Below are positions 9,649 through 19,102 of a DNA stretch of 64,000 bases, piece after piece. The position numbers were made by a program, and so were the translations under genes. Source of the stretch: Flagellimonas sediminis (GTDB lineage Bacteria; Bacteroidota; Bacteroidia; Flavobacteriales; Flavobacteriaceae); NCBI RefSeq assembly GCF_010500845.1, contig NZ_JAAAMI010000001.1, positions 496,001 to 560,000 of the forward strand. The letters run 5' to 3'. Within the stretch, counting starts at the first letter, position 1; every line of letters begins with the position of its first letter. Under the pieces are notes generated by a model. That model worked only from the letters and a program-made list of their open reading frames with translations. It ran no database searches and was not told where the DNA came from.

Positions 9649-11334
9649 ATGGCGGAAGAAGTTAAATCGCTGAATTTTATAGAGCATATCATTGAAGAGG
9701 ACCTTAGGACAGGGTATGAAAAGGACCAATTAAGGTTCCGTTTTCCGCCCGAACCAAATGGGTATCTTCACATTGGTCATGCCAGCTCCATTTGTCTCAA
9801 TTTTGGTTTGGGTTTGAAGTATAATGCCCCCGTAAATCTTCGTTTTGATGATACCAATCCCGCAAAGGAAGAAAAGGAGTATGTAGATGCCATCAAGAAG
9901 GACGTTACCTGGTTAGGATATGAGTGGGATACGGAATGCTATGCATCCGATTATTTTCAGCAGTTGTACGATTGGGCGGTTGAGTTGATCAAGGATGGAA
10001 AAGCATATGTTGATAGTCAAACTTCGGAACAAATTGCCAGTCAAAAAGGAACTCCAACGGAGCCTGGTACACACAGTCCATTTCGGAATCGTACCATTGA
10101 GGAGAACCTTCGGCTTTTTGAAGGCATGAAAAATGGAGATTTCATGGAAGGGGAACATGTGCTGCGGGCCAAGATCAATATGGCGTCATCCAATATGTTG
10201 ATGCGAGACCCGGTGATGTACCGCATATTGCACAAGGCTCATCACAGAACTAATACCGATTGGTGTATTTATCCTATGTATGATTGGACACACGGGGAAA
10301 GTGATTATATTGAACAAATCTCGCATTCCCTTTGTACGCTTGAGTTTTTACCACACCGGGAACTTTATGACTGGTTTTTGGACCAATTGGTATCTAAGGA
10401 AAAATTACGTCCGAAACAGCGAGAATTTGCCCGAAGAAACCTGAGCCATACGGTGGTTAGCAAAAGAAAGTTGCTCCAATTGGTGGAGAGTGGAGTGGTG
10501 GCCGGTTGGGATGACCCCAGGATGCCCACTATTTCCGGGCTAAGACGAAGAGGATATACCCCTGAATCGATTAAGAACTTTGCGGACACCATTGGAATAG
10601 CAAAACGTGAGAATGTGGTGGATGTATCGCTACTCGAGTTTCACGCCAGGGAGCATTTGAACAAGATTGCCCCTAGGGTTATGGCTGTTCTAAGTCCTTT
10701 AAAAGTGGTCATTACCAACTACGAAGAAGGTAAGGAGGAATGGCTAGACGCGGAAAACAATCCCGAGGATGAAACGGCCGGATTCAGGAAAGTCCCATTT
10801 TCAAGGGAGTTGTATATTGAACAGGAGGACTTTAGGGAGGATGCCAACAGGAAATTCTTTAGGTTAAAGCTCGGCGGTGAAGTAAGATTGAAGAATGGTT
10901 ACATTATTCAAGCCAACAGCTGCACCAAGGACAGTGAAGGCAATGTGATCGAAGTTCAATGTACCTACGATCCATTGAGCAAAAGTGGTTCAGGTACCGA
11001 GGAAAGTCTTAGAAAGGTGAAAGGAACTCTGCATTGGGTATCCATTCCCCATGCCATTACCGCAGAAGTTCGTTTGTACGATCGTCTTTTCACGGATGAA
11101 ACTCCTGATGGACACAAGGATAAGGATTTTATGGATTTTGTAAATCCGGATTCATTGGAAAAAATAACCGGTTATTTGGAACCTAGTTTAAGGGATGCCC
11201 AAGTTGGGGAGCAATTCCAATTTCAGCGTATGGGATATTTTAATGTGGATAGGGATTCAACCAAGGACAAAATGGTTTTTAATAGAACCGTAACTTTAAG
11301 GGACACTTGGGCCAAATTGGAACAAAAGGAGTAG
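9649..11334 (+). CDS. glnS: Glutaminyl-tRNA synthetase
   Basis: Charges tRNA-Gln with glutamine using ATP, in the cytoplasm. It is a class I synthetase: PPEPNGYLHIGHASS holds the HIGH signature (about residues 33-47) and VVSKRKL (about residue 268) is the KMSKS equivalent. The GlnRS beta-barrel anticodon-binding region follows. A length of 561 residues is normal. I chose ATG 9649 (MAEEVKSLNFIEH) over the in-frame TTG at 9643, because the ATG matches the usual family N-terminus. A strong hairpin terminator follows at 11397-11421, so it is probably monocistronic. GlnRS versus GluRS is settled by the PPEPNGYLHIGH form, and by the separate gltX in this window. Confidence 0.96.
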   Translation: MAEEVKSLNFIEHIIEEDLRTGYEKDQLRFRFPPEPNGYLHIGHASSICLNFGLGLKYNAPVNLRFDDTNPAKEEKEYVDAIKKDVTWLGYEWDTECYASDYFQQLYDWAVELIKDGKAYVDSQTSEQIASQKGTPTEPGTHSPFRNRTIEENLRLFEGMKNGDFMEGEHVLRAKINMASSNMLMRDPVMYRILHKAHHRTNTDWCIYPMYDWTHGESDYIEQISHSLCTLEFLPHRELYDWFLDQLVSKEKLRPKQREFARRNLSHTVVSKRKLLQLVESGVVAGWDDPRMPTISGLRRRGYTPESIKNFADTIGIAKRENVVDVSLLEFHAREHLNKIAPRVMAVLSPLKVVITNYEEGKEEWLDAENNPEDETAGFRKVPFSRELYIEQEDFREDANRKFFRLKLGGEVRLKNGYIIQANSCTKDSEGNVIEVQCTYDPLSKSGSGTEESLRKVKGTLHWVSIPHAITAEVRLYDRLFTDETPDGHKDKDFMDFVNPDSLEKITGYLEPSLRDAQVGEQFQFQRMGYFNVDRDSTKDKMVFNRTVTLRDTWAKLEQKE

Positions 11335-11642
11335 TATAACCATTCCTTATTTTAAACAAAATAACAATCAGTTTATTTTATTGAAATTGAAACGATAGGG
11401 CGCCATATGGCGCCCTTTTTTGTTGGGGCAACCCATTTGCCCTTCCTTTAAACCAAAAGTTTGATAAAAGCGCTTATTTGCGTTTTTTCAGTGTTAGAGT
11501 CAATCTTTACATCGATTGGATCAAACTCTCCACTACTTGGATAGTAATTTAGCTGTGTATCGTTGAAACAGCATGAACTAGATTTAAGATTTGATGTTCC
11601 ATCGGTACTAAAAAGGAAGTTTAATCTCAAAACCTAAAAATT
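11335..11642. other. Intergenic region glnS-YtxH operon
   Basis: The 308-base gap holds the glnS terminator. After it there is only a minus-strand open frame of 60 codons (11448-11630) with no recognisable family or good promoter; I do not call it a gene. The promoter of the YtxH operon must lie here, but I see no exact TAnnTTTG box. Confidence 0.5.
11397..11421 (+). terminator. Rho-independent terminator of glnS
   Basis: Perfect 20-base palindrome AGGGCGCCATATGGCGCCCT followed directly by a run of T. It lies about 60 bases after the glnS stop. Confidence 0.85.
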
Positions 11643-11972
11643 ATGTCAAGTAATACAGGAAACATTGTAACAGCATTAGTAACAGGAGCCATAGTGGGTG
11701 CCGGAGTCGGAATTCTTTATGCTCCCGATAAAGGGACCAAAACAAGAAAGAAAATTAAGAAAAGCGCCGTTAAGGCAAAGAATGATTTGGCAGATACTAT
11801 TTCCAATGCCAAGAACGAGTTCCATAAAACGGCAGAAGCCAAAAAAATTGAATTCGAGGAAAAGTTGGAAGATACACTTTCCACAATGAGCTACAAGGCC
11901 GATGATATTATTGTGGCCTTGGAAAGAAAATTGGAAGATCTAAGGGAGAAGAACGCCCAACTTCAAAAATAA
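11643..11972 (+). CDS. YtxH domain-containing small envelope protein
   Basis: 109 residues. A glycine/alanine-rich hydrophobic helix (residues about 8-27, ALVTGAIVGAGVGILYAPDK) is followed by KGTKTRKKIKK and a long charged amphipathic coiled coil. The YAPDKGxxTR segment is characteristic of YtxH proteins, a stress-associated family of unknown biochemical role. The protein is probably membrane-tethered with a cytoplasmic helix. It is first of a three-gene operon with a holin-like and a DUF6327-like protein (3-base gap, then a 4-base overlap). This trio recurs in flavobacteria and is thought to be envelope-stress related; that role is inference. Confidence 0.85.
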   Translation: MSSNTGNIVTALVTGAIVGAGVGILYAPDKGTKTRKKIKKSAVKAKNDLADTISNAKNEFHKTAEAKKIEFEEKLEDTLSTMSYKADDIIVALERKLEDLREKNAQLQK

Positions 11973-11975
11973 TGT

Positions 11976-12326
11976 ATGGCTTTCGAGGACATTAAAGAGC
12001 AAATTGCCGAGGCAGAGGATAGTGCCAAGTCCTATGTAAGCAAGAGCATTGATTTTTATAGACTTAAAAGTTTTAAGTCGATGATGCAGGGAATTACAGT
12101 AGGGGCCAAGGCCATTTTGATTGGATCAATGGTGGCTATGGCGCTGCTGTTCCTTTCCATAAGTGCTGCCTTTTGGATTGGCGAATCGCTCGAGAGCAAT
12201 GCGGCAGGATTCTTGTCTGTCGGTTCTTTCTATGTACTGATTGGTATATTGATTTACGCCTTCAGGCAAAGACTTGAGAAACCGCTTTTGGAGAAGTTTT
12301 CTAAATTTTATTTTGATGAGCTATGA
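11976..12326 (+). CDS. Phage-holin-family-like two-TM membrane protein
   Basis: 116 residues. An N-terminal amphipathic helix is followed by two membrane segments (about residues 42-65 and 78-97) and a basic C-terminal tail. The layout fits the superfamily III holin-like (PF07332-type) proteins that bacteria encode outside prophages, usually next to YtxH. No phage genes are nearby, so a lysis role is unlikely. An envelope-stress role is inferred from context only. Its stop overlaps the start of the next gene by 4 bases (ATGA), implying translational coupling. Confidence 0.75.
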   Translation: MAFEDIKEQIAEAEDSAKSYVSKSIDFYRLKSFKSMMQGITVGAKAILIGSMVAMALLFLSISAAFWIGESLESNAAGFLSVGSFYVLIGILIYAFRQRLEKPLLEKFSKFYFDEL

Positions 12327-12538
12327 TACAGAAACAATATACATCCTTTGAAGCAATAGAACAGGACCTAAAAATCCTGAATCTGGAAAGGCAAATTGAT
12401 GAAGAAAAATTGAGGCTCTCCATTCAAAATACCAAGAAGGAACTTTATCCTGTGAATGTATTGGGAGGCATGGCACCCATCATTCAAAAGGTGGCCATTT
12501 CATTGATAGCCAAGAAAATATTGAGAAAGATAGGTTAA
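12323..12538 (+). CDS. DUF6327-like small protein
   Basis: 71 residues beginning [20 protein letters not shown], a pattern I recognise from flavobacterial DUF6327 proteins. A charged N-terminal helix is followed by a hydrophobic C-terminal stretch ([22 protein letters not shown]). The function is unknown. It is the last gene of the YtxH operon, overlaps the holin-like gene by 4 bases and is followed by a strong terminator. Confidence 0.75.
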   Translation: MIQKQYTSFEAIEQDLKILNLERQIDEEKLRLSIQNTKKELYPVNVLGGMAPIIQKVAISLIAKKILRKIG

Positions 12539-12557
12539 ACCAATGTCTTGAGAATGG

Positions 12558-12585
12558 AAAAGGCTCCCTAGGGAGCCTTTTTTTA
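12558..12585. terminator. Bidirectional terminator between YtxH operon and SPFH gene
   Basis: Perfect 24-base palindrome built on AAAAGGCTCCCT/AGGGAGCCTTTT, with T runs on both strands. It sits 20 bases after the DUF6327-like stop and just beyond the stop of the convergent SPFH gene, so it can serve both. Confidence 0.85.
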
Positions 12586-12594
12586 TTATTACGT

Positions 12595-13527
12595 TTATTG
12601 TTCGCCGTTGTTTTTCTTGTTCTGTTTCTTCATGGCCTCTCCAATTTGGTTGCTTGCGGTAAAGGAGGCCACCATATTGTTGAGCATGTCGCTACCGGCT
12701 TGTGGTGAGTTGGGCAACAAGATCAAGTTGGCGTTGGTTGCCTCTCCAATAGCCTGCAACGTATCATAATGTTGTGTTACCACGATGAGGGCGGAAGCTT
12801 CTTGCGAATTGATACCCACTTTGTTCAATACCTCTACGGATTCTTCCAAACCTCTGGCAATTTCCCTACGCTGATCAGCGATACCCTGTCCTTGCAGTCT
12901 TTTGCTTTCGGCCTCGGCCTTTGCTTTCTCAACAATCAGGATCCTGGCGGCATCCCCTTCAAATTGGGCGGCTATTTTTTCTCGCTCCGATGCGTTAATA
13001 CGGTTCATCGCCGCTTTTACCTGGGCATCGGGATCTATATCGGTCACTAATGTTTTGATGATATCGTACCCATATTCCAGCATGGCGTCCTGTAATTCAG
13101 CTTTGACCGCTATAGCGATATCGTCTTTTTTCACGAACACATCGTCCAGTTTCATTTTGGGTACTTCGGCACGGACTACATCGAATACATAGGAAGTAAT
13201 CTGATCGTGGGGATATTCCAGTTTGTAGAATGCTTCGTATACTTTGTCCTTGATGACCACGTATTGAACCGAAACTTTCAACTTCACAAATACATCGTCC
13301 AAAGTTTTGGTTTCCACAATCACATCCAACTGTTGAATTTTTAAACCCACACGAGCCACAATCCTATCAACCAATGGAATTTTCATCTGTAATCCTGATT
13401 GGCGAATGCTCTGGAATCTACCGAACCGTTCTATAATAACGGCGGTCTGTTGCTTTACGATAAAAAAGAACTTGAATAAAATTACAAGTGCAAAAAATAG
13501 GATCGGTATTATGATATAATTGCCCAT
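12595..13527 (-). CDS. SPFH/Band 7 domain membrane protein (stomatin/HIR-like)
   Basis: 310 residues. One N-terminal membrane helix (about 4-26) precedes an SPFH domain (about 27-190) with the family feature VKQQTAVIIERFGRF. An alanine/glutamate-rich helix follows (about 190-245, EREKIAAQFEGDAARI), typical for oligomerisation. Family knowledge: such proteins form large membrane rings or microdomains and scaffold proteases or other membrane proteins. No NfeD partner gene is adjacent. It is convergent with the YtxH operon, with which it shares a terminator. Confidence 0.88.
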   Translation of the reverse strand: MGNYIIIPILFFALVILFKFFFIVKQQTAVIIERFGRFQSIRQSGLQMKIPLVDRIVARVGLKIQQLDVIVETKTLDDVFVKLKVSVQYVVIKDKVYEAFYKLEYPHDQITSYVFDVVRAEVPKMKLDDVFVKKDDIAIAVKAELQDAMLEYGYDIIKTLVTDIDPDAQVKAAMNRINASEREKIAAQFEGDAARILIVEKAKAEAESKRLQGQGIADQRREIARGLEESVEVLNKVGINSQEASALIVVTQHYDTLQAIGEATNANLILLPNSPQAGSDMLNNMVASFTASNQIGEAMKKQNKKNNGEQ

Positions 13528-13614
13528 AGTGTTTAGATTTTTATGTTAGCAATGGAATTTACGAAACTCTCGTACACTATAGGTAGTAATCCATCAAGTT
13601 TTGTTACACATCCA

Positions 13615-15117
13615 TCAATTGGAAAGTGTATTGATGGCATTGGTGATACGCTTTATGGTTTCCTCTTTACCGATCAATTCCATGATATCGAACAAGTGCG
13701 GACCTTTCATATCTCCTACCAAGATTAGTCGCAGAGGGGGCATCACTTTTCCAAAGGAAAGTTCTTTTTTGGAAATCCATTCTTTGATTATAGTTTCAAT
13801 ATTGGCCGATTCAAATGGGGTAATACCGGTCAGTATCTGTGCAATTTGTTGCATGATGTGTGGTGTGTCTTCCTTCCATTGTTTTTTAACTGATTTGTCA
13901 TCATAAACTGTTGGACTTTGGAAAATGTAATCGCTCAGGTTCCAAAAATCAGATACAAAAACAGCTCTTTCCTTGATGAGGGAAACAACTTTTTTAACCC
14001 TTGTAAAGTCAACACTAACTTTATGTGATTCAAGTTGTTTGATGAAAATTTTCGCCAATTCTTCATCCGATTTTCGTTGAAGCCATTGTTGATTGTACCA
14101 ATTGTTTTTTTCCGGGTCGAACCGCGCCCCTGATTTGTTCACACGTTCCAGACTGAAGATTTGGACCAATTCATCCAAAGAGAATAGTTCCTGTTCTGTA
14201 CCAGGGTTCCAACCCAAAAGGGCCAAAAAGTTAACAACAGCTTCAGGAAAAAAGCCTGCCTCACGGTAGCCTTGGGATTCGTTCCAGGAAAGTGGAAATA
14301 CAGGAAAGCCTCCTTTTTCACCATCACGTTTGCTCAATTTACCTTTGCCAATAGGTTTCATGATGAGCGGTAGATGTGCAAATTTTGGCGCATTCCATCC
14401 AAAGGCTTTATACAGCAATTCATGTAGTGCCATGGAAGGCAACCATTCTTCACCACGAATCACATGGGTAATTTTCATTAAATGATCATCCACAATGTTG
14501 GCTAAATGGTAGGTGGGCATGCCGTCACTCTTGAATAGAACTTTGTCATCCAAAATGTTGGTATCAATGGTAATTTCGCCTCGGATGATGTCGTTAAGGA
14601 CCAACTGTTCATCCTGTGGCGATTTAAATCGAATGACGTAATCTGCTCCTGAATCCAATTTAGCCTTTACTTCTTCCGAAGTGAGTGATAGCGAGTTCAA
14701 AAGTTTCAGTCTGTTATGCCAGTTATAGATAAAGGTTTTGCCTTTTTCCTCATGGTCCTTCCTGTGAAAATCCAAACTTTCAGCGGAATCAAAAGCGTAG
14801 TATGCATGTCCATTTTCAATGAGTTGCAGCGCGTAGTCTTTATACAGGTTTTTGCGATCACTTTGTCTGTAAGGGCCGCAATCACCTTCTTTTCCGGGTC
14901 CTTCATCAAAAGGAATACCGCACCAATTTAGGGCTTCTATAATATATTCCTCGGCTCCTTTCACATAGCGGTTTTGATCGGTATCCTCGATCCTCAACAA
15001 AAAATCTCCGCCATGTTTTTTGGCGAACAAGTAGTTGAAAAGGGCAGTTCGCAGACCGCCAATATGTAATGGACCTGTGGGACTCGGGGCAAAACGTACC
15101 CTTACTTTTTCACTCAT
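13615..15117 (-). CDS. gltX: Glutamyl-tRNA synthetase
   Basis: Charges tRNA-Glu with glutamate. RFAPSPTGPLHIGGLRTALF near the N-terminus contains the HIGH-like motif, and GKGKLSKRDG (about residues 262-271) is the KMSKS motif. The C-terminal half is the alpha-helical anticodon-binding domain. A length of 500 residues is normal. The ATG at 15117 fits the conserved N-terminus MSEKVRVRFAPSPTG. It has its own promoter box at 15137-15144 and is divergent from the DUF4175 gene. Confidence 0.96.
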   Translation of the reverse strand: MSEKVRVRFAPSPTGPLHIGGLRTALFNYLFAKKHGGDFLLRIEDTDQNRYVKGAEEYIIEALNWCGIPFDEGPGKEGDCGPYRQSDRKNLYKDYALQLIENGHAYYAFDSAESLDFHRKDHEEKGKTFIYNWHNRLKLLNSLSLTSEEVKAKLDSGADYVIRFKSPQDEQLVLNDIIRGEITIDTNILDDKVLFKSDGMPTYHLANIVDDHLMKITHVIRGEEWLPSMALHELLYKAFGWNAPKFAHLPLIMKPIGKGKLSKRDGEKGGFPVFPLSWNESQGYREAGFFPEAVVNFLALLGWNPGTEQELFSLDELVQIFSLERVNKSGARFDPEKNNWYNQQWLQRKSDEELAKIFIKQLESHKVSVDFTRVKKVVSLIKERAVFVSDFWNLSDYIFQSPTVYDDKSVKKQWKEDTPHIMQQIAQILTGITPFESANIETIIKEWISKKELSFGKVMPPLRLILVGDMKGPHLFDIMELIGKEETIKRITNAINTLSN

Positions 15118-15136
15118 GTTGTAAATTCTTGTGGCA

Positions 15137-15144
15137 CAAAGATA
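15137..15144 (-). promoter_or_regulatory. Putative -7 promoter box of gltX
   Basis: On the minus strand this reads TATCTTTG, an exact TAnnTTTG match ending 19 bases before the gltX ATG. No TTG is at the expected -33 distance. Confidence 0.4.
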
Positions 15145-15238
15145 CGCCCCATTTATGATTAAGAAAGCGATAGATTAAAGGCTTTTGCCTATTGTGGATA
15201 TGCCGTTCATCAAGGTTTAACAAAAATTTGCTGTTGAT

Positions 15239-18200
15239 TTGTTAAGGATCAGGTATTTTGGTGGTATAGATTTAAAGCAGTTGGGTAATTATCCGGAAAT
15301 ATTGGACAAATTAAGTGCTTTCATTAAAAAGTACTACACACAAAAATTGATCAAGGGCATTTTGCTCTTTTTGGTTTTTGGTTTGCTCTTTTGGATTGCG
15401 GTGACCTCCGTTGAGCTGCTTTTATGGTTGAACCAGGGATGGAGGATGACCTTGTTTATGCTGTTTGTTGTGGTAGAATTGTTTTTATTGTACCGGTTCA
15501 TTGCGGTTCCATTTTTGTATTTGCTCAGGTTTAAAGGGGGAATTACGAATAGGGAGGCTTCGGTATTGATCGGCAAGCATTTCCCTGATGTGGACGATAA
15601 GTTGCTCAACCTGTTAGAGCTTTCCGAATCCAAAGAAAAAACAGACCTTTTGCTCGCAAGTATAGAGCAACGCGCCAGCAGTTTAAAACCCATTCCGTTT
15701 GCGCAAGCGGTAGATTTAAGGCACGGTTATTCGTATGCCAAGTATGTGTTCATTCCCGTAGGGATATTGTTGTTCATTTGGGTTTCGGGGAATATCGTTT
15801 CTTTTTTCAATTCTAATGAGCGCGTTTTGCATTATGATATGGCCTTTGAAAAGCCAGCTCCTTTTCGCTTTCAGTTGTTAAATGGTGAATTGGAGGTCTT
15901 GGACAATGAACCTTTGACCGTTCGTACTATAACGGTGGGAGACGTGCGGCCGGAAAGTGTCAGTATTGTGGTGAATGGCGAGGTATTGATGATGAAACAA
16001 GTAGGTGAGGAGTATACCTATACTTTTGAACCTCCAGTGGCGGAAGGCTCCTTCTATTTTTTGGCCAATGGTTGGAATTCCAGTAGTTATTCCATCAGAA
16101 GTTATGCTACTCCGTCATTGGTTGATTTTAGAATGCAACTTCAGTATCCAGGGTATTTGAACAAGGGTACGGATGTGGTTTCTGGTACGGGTAATGCTAT
16201 TGTTCCTGAAGGAACTAAGGTAACTTGGCGGATAGAGGGTAGGAATGTTGATGAAATCCAAATGACCACCAGGGATTCGGTTTTTAAGTTTCATAGCGGC
16301 CAAGATGGATTTTATCATGAATTGAAACTCTTCAGGGATTTGGACTATGAGTTGAGTACTTCCAACAAGAATGTTCAAAATTTTGAACGGTTGTCCTATG
16401 GCTTGGAAGTGATTCGGGATGCCAATGCTACAGTTCACGTGGAACAAATACTGGACTCCCTAAATCCGAACCAATCATTTTATACAGGGCAGGCAGCAGA
16501 TGATTATGGGTTGAGCAAAATCCGATTGGTTTGTTATCCGGTGGATGATGCAAAGGCGATTCAAAGGCTGGATTTGGAATCTCCACAGAGCAATGTCTAT
16601 CAATTTTATTACACTTTTCCTTCTGGTTTGGATTTGGTAGCGGGAAAAAATTACAAGTTGTATTTTGAAGTAGTTGATAATGATGGTATTAGGGACGGAA
16701 AGATTACGAAAAGTCAGGTGTTCAATGCTACATATTTTAATGATAATGAGTTGAACAACAAGGAGTTGGAGTTTCAGAATTCCACATTGAACAAGATGTC
16801 CAAGTCTTTGGAACAATTTAAGGACCAAAATAAGGAACTTTCCAAAATCAATGAAAGTCAAAAGGAGGAACGCAACCTTACCTTTGAGGACAAGGGCCAG
16901 ATCAAGAACTTTTTGCAAAAGCAACAACAGCAAGAAGCCTTGATGAAAAAGTTCAGCCAGGAGTTAAGTGAAAGTATTGATAAAGGTTCCGAGGACAATG
17001 AACTTAAGAAAATGCTTCAAGAGCGTTTGGAACGACAAGAATTGGAAGCAAAAAGAAATGCAGAACTTTTGGAAGAGCTTAATAGGATAGCCGTCAAAAT
17101 TGATAAAGACGAGCTCCAAAAGCGTTTGGAGGAACTGGGTAAAAATCAGGGAAAGAATACACGAAACCTAGAGCAGATTTTGGAATTGACCAAACGCTAT
17201 TATGTGACGGAGAAGGCGGCTCAGATTGCCAAAGAGCTAGAAGAGTTGGCCGAGAAGCAAGAAACTCTCTCTGACTTAAAGCTAAGTCAAGATTTTGGTG
17301 ATAAGGAACAGATGAAGTTGAATGACGCTTTTGAGGATCTGGAGAAAGAAATCAGAGAGTTGGAAAAGGACAATGCGAATTTGAAAAAGCCATTGGAAAT
17401 TAATGCAGACAAAAAGAAAACTGACGATGTAAGTAAGGACCAAAAAGATGCTTTAGAGGAAATAAACAAACATCAAGGAATGGATGAATCTTCCCAAAGT
17501 CAACAAAGAAATGAAGCAAGTGACAAGGCATCTAAAAAGCAGAAATCTGCCGCCCAAAAGATGAGGGAAATGAGTCAGGGTATGCAACAAGGGGCATCAG
17601 GAGGAGGCGCGGAAGCGGATTCCGAGGACGCTGAAATGTTACGTCAGATTTTGGACAACCTGGTAACCTTTTCCTTTAAGCAAGAAAATTTATTCGACAA
17701 CCTTCAAACGGCCGATGTTGACATTTCTCAATTTTCAAAAACGGTTAAAGATCAACAAAACCTTCGAAGATTGTTTGAACATGTTGACGATAGTTTGTTT
17801 GCACTTTCGCTGCGTAGGGCCGAGCTGTCAGAATTCGTAAATGAACAGATTACCGAGGTGTACTATAATATTGACAAGTCACTTGAGAGTATCTCGGAGA
17901 ACCAAATTTATCAAAGTGCTTCTTATCAGCAATACGTTATCAATGCCACAAATGCTTTGGCAGATTTTCTGGCCAATGTTTTGGACAATATGCAACAAAA
18001 CATGAATCCAAGTCAAGGCAATGGTGGAGGCTCTGATTTTCAATTGCCAGATATCATAAAGGGCCAGCAAAAGCTTCAGGAGAAGATGCAAGGTTCGGGT
18101 AAAGAGGGACAACCTTCACAACAACAAGGGGAACAGAATGGCAAGGAGGGTCAAGGCAAGGAAGGTGAACAGGGTTCAAAAGGTGAAGGTCAAAAGTCGG

Positions 18201-18688
18201 GTGAAGGAAAGGAAGGTAACGGTGGAGAGAATGGGTCGGCTGGTGGTCAATCTGGAAATGGTTTGGAAGAAATGAACCTTAATGAGGTGTATGAAATTTA
18301 TAAAGAGCAGCAATTTTTGAGGGAAAAATTAGAGGAGCAGTTGAATGATATGATCAGAAAATCGGATCAGGATCTGACCAAAAAGTTGCTTCAACAAATG
18401 GAGGACTTTGAAAATGATTTGTTGGAAAATGGAATTACCAATAGGACCCTGAGCAAGGCCAACAACATTCAACATCAATTGATGAAATTGGAAAATGCGA
18501 GTCTGGAACAAGGAGAGAAAAAGGAAAGGGAGAGCGAAACCAACAAGAGTATTTTTGCCAACCCTATTACTACTAAACCCGAACTGCTTAAAGATTACCA
18601 AAACGACATTGAAATATTAAACAGACAAGCTTTACCTTTGCGGCAAAATTTCGAAAAGAAAGTAAAGGTATATTTCAATAATGATTGA
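15239..18688 (+). CDS. DUF4175-like large membrane-anchored coiled-coil protein
   Basis: About 1149 residues. Two or three membrane helices lie in the first 190 residues (for example LIKGILLFLVFGLLFWIAV), then a periplasm-like beta region (about 200-490). A very long charged coiled coil covers about 500-760. A low-complexity Gly/Lys/Glu/Gln segment lies at about 950-1010, and a helical tail ends the protein. It matches the DUF4175 family of Bacteroidota, whose function is unknown. No in-frame ATG precedes the first membrane helix. An in-frame stop at 15218 limits the start to TTG 15239, an ATA at 15266 or TTG 15281, so the start is uncertain. The 3' end overlaps ybeY by 8 bases. Confidence 0.82.
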   Translation: MLRIRYFGGIDLKQLGNYPEILDKLSAFIKKYYTQKLIKGILLFLVFGLLFWIAVTSVELLLWLNQGWRMTLFMLFVVVELFLLYRFIAVPFLYLLRFKGGITNREASVLIGKHFPDVDDKLLNLLELSESKEKTDLLLASIEQRASSLKPIPFAQAVDLRHGYSYAKYVFIPVGILLFIWVSGNIVSFFNSNERVLHYDMAFEKPAPFRFQLLNGELEVLDNEPLTVRTITVGDVRPESVSIVVNGEVLMMKQVGEEYTYTFEPPVAEGSFYFLANGWNSSSYSIRSYATPSLVDFRMQLQYPGYLNKGTDVVSGTGNAIVPEGTKVTWRIEGRNVDEIQMTTRDSVFKFHSGQDGFYHELKLFRDLDYELSTSNKNVQNFERLSYGLEVIRDANATVHVEQILDSLNPNQSFYTGQAADDYGLSKIRLVCYPVDDAKAIQRLDLESPQSNVYQFYYTFPSGLDLVAGKNYKLYFEVVDNDGIRDGKITKSQVFNATYFNDNELNNKELEFQNSTLNKMSKSLEQFKDQNKELSKINESQKEERNLTFEDKGQIKNFLQKQQQQEALMKKFSQELSESIDKGSEDNELKKMLQERLERQELEAKRNAELLEELNRIAVKIDKDELQKRLEELGKNQGKNTRNLEQILELTKRYYVTEKAAQIAKELEELAEKQETLSDLKLSQDFGDKEQMKLNDAFEDLEKEIRELEKDNANLKKPLEINADKKKTDDVSKDQKDALEEINKHQGMDESSQSQQRNEASDKASKKQKSAAQKMREMSQGMQQGASGGGAEADSEDAEMLRQILDNLVTFSFKQENLFDNLQTADVDISQFSKTVKDQQNLRRLFEHVDDSLFALSLRRAELSEFVNEQITEVYYNIDKSLESISENQIYQSASYQQYVINATNALADFLANVLDNMQQNMNPSQGNGGGSDFQLPDIIKGQQKLQEKMQGSGKEGQPSQQQGEQNGKEGQGKEGEQGSKGEGQKSGEGKEGNGGENGSAGGQSGNGLEEMNLNEVYEIYKEQQFLREKLEEQLNDMIRKSDQDLTKKLLQQMEDFENDLLENGITNRTLSKANNIQHQLMKLENASLEQGEKKERESETNKSIFANPITTKPELLKDYQNDIEILNRQALPLRQNFEKKVKVYFNND

Positions 18689-19100
18689 GTTTCATTTTAA
18701 GTCTGATTTGCTGTTTGACAACAAATCCGATTATTCCGATTGGATAAATAGAATATTGGAATCGGAGGGTTTTGTTCTTGGTCAGATTGACTATATCTTT
18801 TGTACGGATGATTATCTGTTAGAGTTGAACCAAGAGTATTTGAATCACGATACGTTTACCGATATCATTACTTTCGATTATACGGATGGGATAACTATTT
18901 CTGGGGATATTTTTATATCCACTGATAGGGTGAAGGAAAATGCCTCCAGCTTTGAAGTTGGTTTTGAAGAAGAGTTGTTACGGGTAATGAGCCATGGTGT
19001 TTTGCACCTCATGGGCTATGGTGACAAGTCTGAAAAGGACCAGAGGCAAATGCGCAGCAAGGAAGAGGAAAAGATGAATATGTTCCACGTGGAACCATAG
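18681..19100 (+). CDS. ybeY: Endoribonuclease YbeY, 16S rRNA maturation factor
   Basis: 139 residues. YbeY is a metal-dependent RNase for 16S rRNA 3'-end maturation and ribosome quality control. The family fold is visible (LNxEYLNHDTFTDIITFDY, then SGDIFIS). The active-site motif is HGVLHLMGYGD, where the usual HGxLHLxGYDH third histidine is replaced by Asp. The last codons (MFHVEP) are encoded by a parS palindrome at 19081-19096. It overlaps the DUF4175 gene by 8 bases and mnmG starts 2 bases later, so the three genes form an operon. Confidence 0.93.
   Translation: MIEFHFKSDLLFDNKSDYSDWINRILESEGFVLGQIDYIFCTDDYLLELNQEYLNHDTFTDIITFDYTDGITISGDIFISTDRVKENASSFEVGFEEELLRVMSHGVLHLMGYGDKSEKDQRQMRSKEEEKMNMFHVEP
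19081..19096. other. parS centromere-like site (15/16)
   Basis: TGTTCCACGTGGAACC matches the ParB-binding parS pattern TGTTYCACGTGRAACA at 15 of 16 positions. It lies inside the last codons of ybeY, just before mnmG. See the partner site at 20981-20996. Confidence 0.8.
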
Positions 19101-19102
19101 AT

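Noticed and set aside
11448..11630. 60-codon minus-strand frame between glnS and the YtxH gene
   Set aside because: No recognisable family, no promoter, and it would overlap the region needed for the YtxH promoter. Possible but unsupported.
11976..12326. Phage holin, suggesting a prophage
   Set aside because: No other phage genes are present; holin-like proteins next to YtxH are ordinary chromosomal genes.
15193..15202. TGTGGATAT near gltX, similar to a DnaA box
   Set aside because: Single copy with a mismatch and no AT-rich unwinding region with other boxes; not enough to call an origin.
16431..16446. Further parS-like string CAGTTCACGTGGAACA
   Set aside because: Only 13 of 16 positions match and the left arm is poor; likewise 28314-28329 with 12 of 16. 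Too weak to list as sites.
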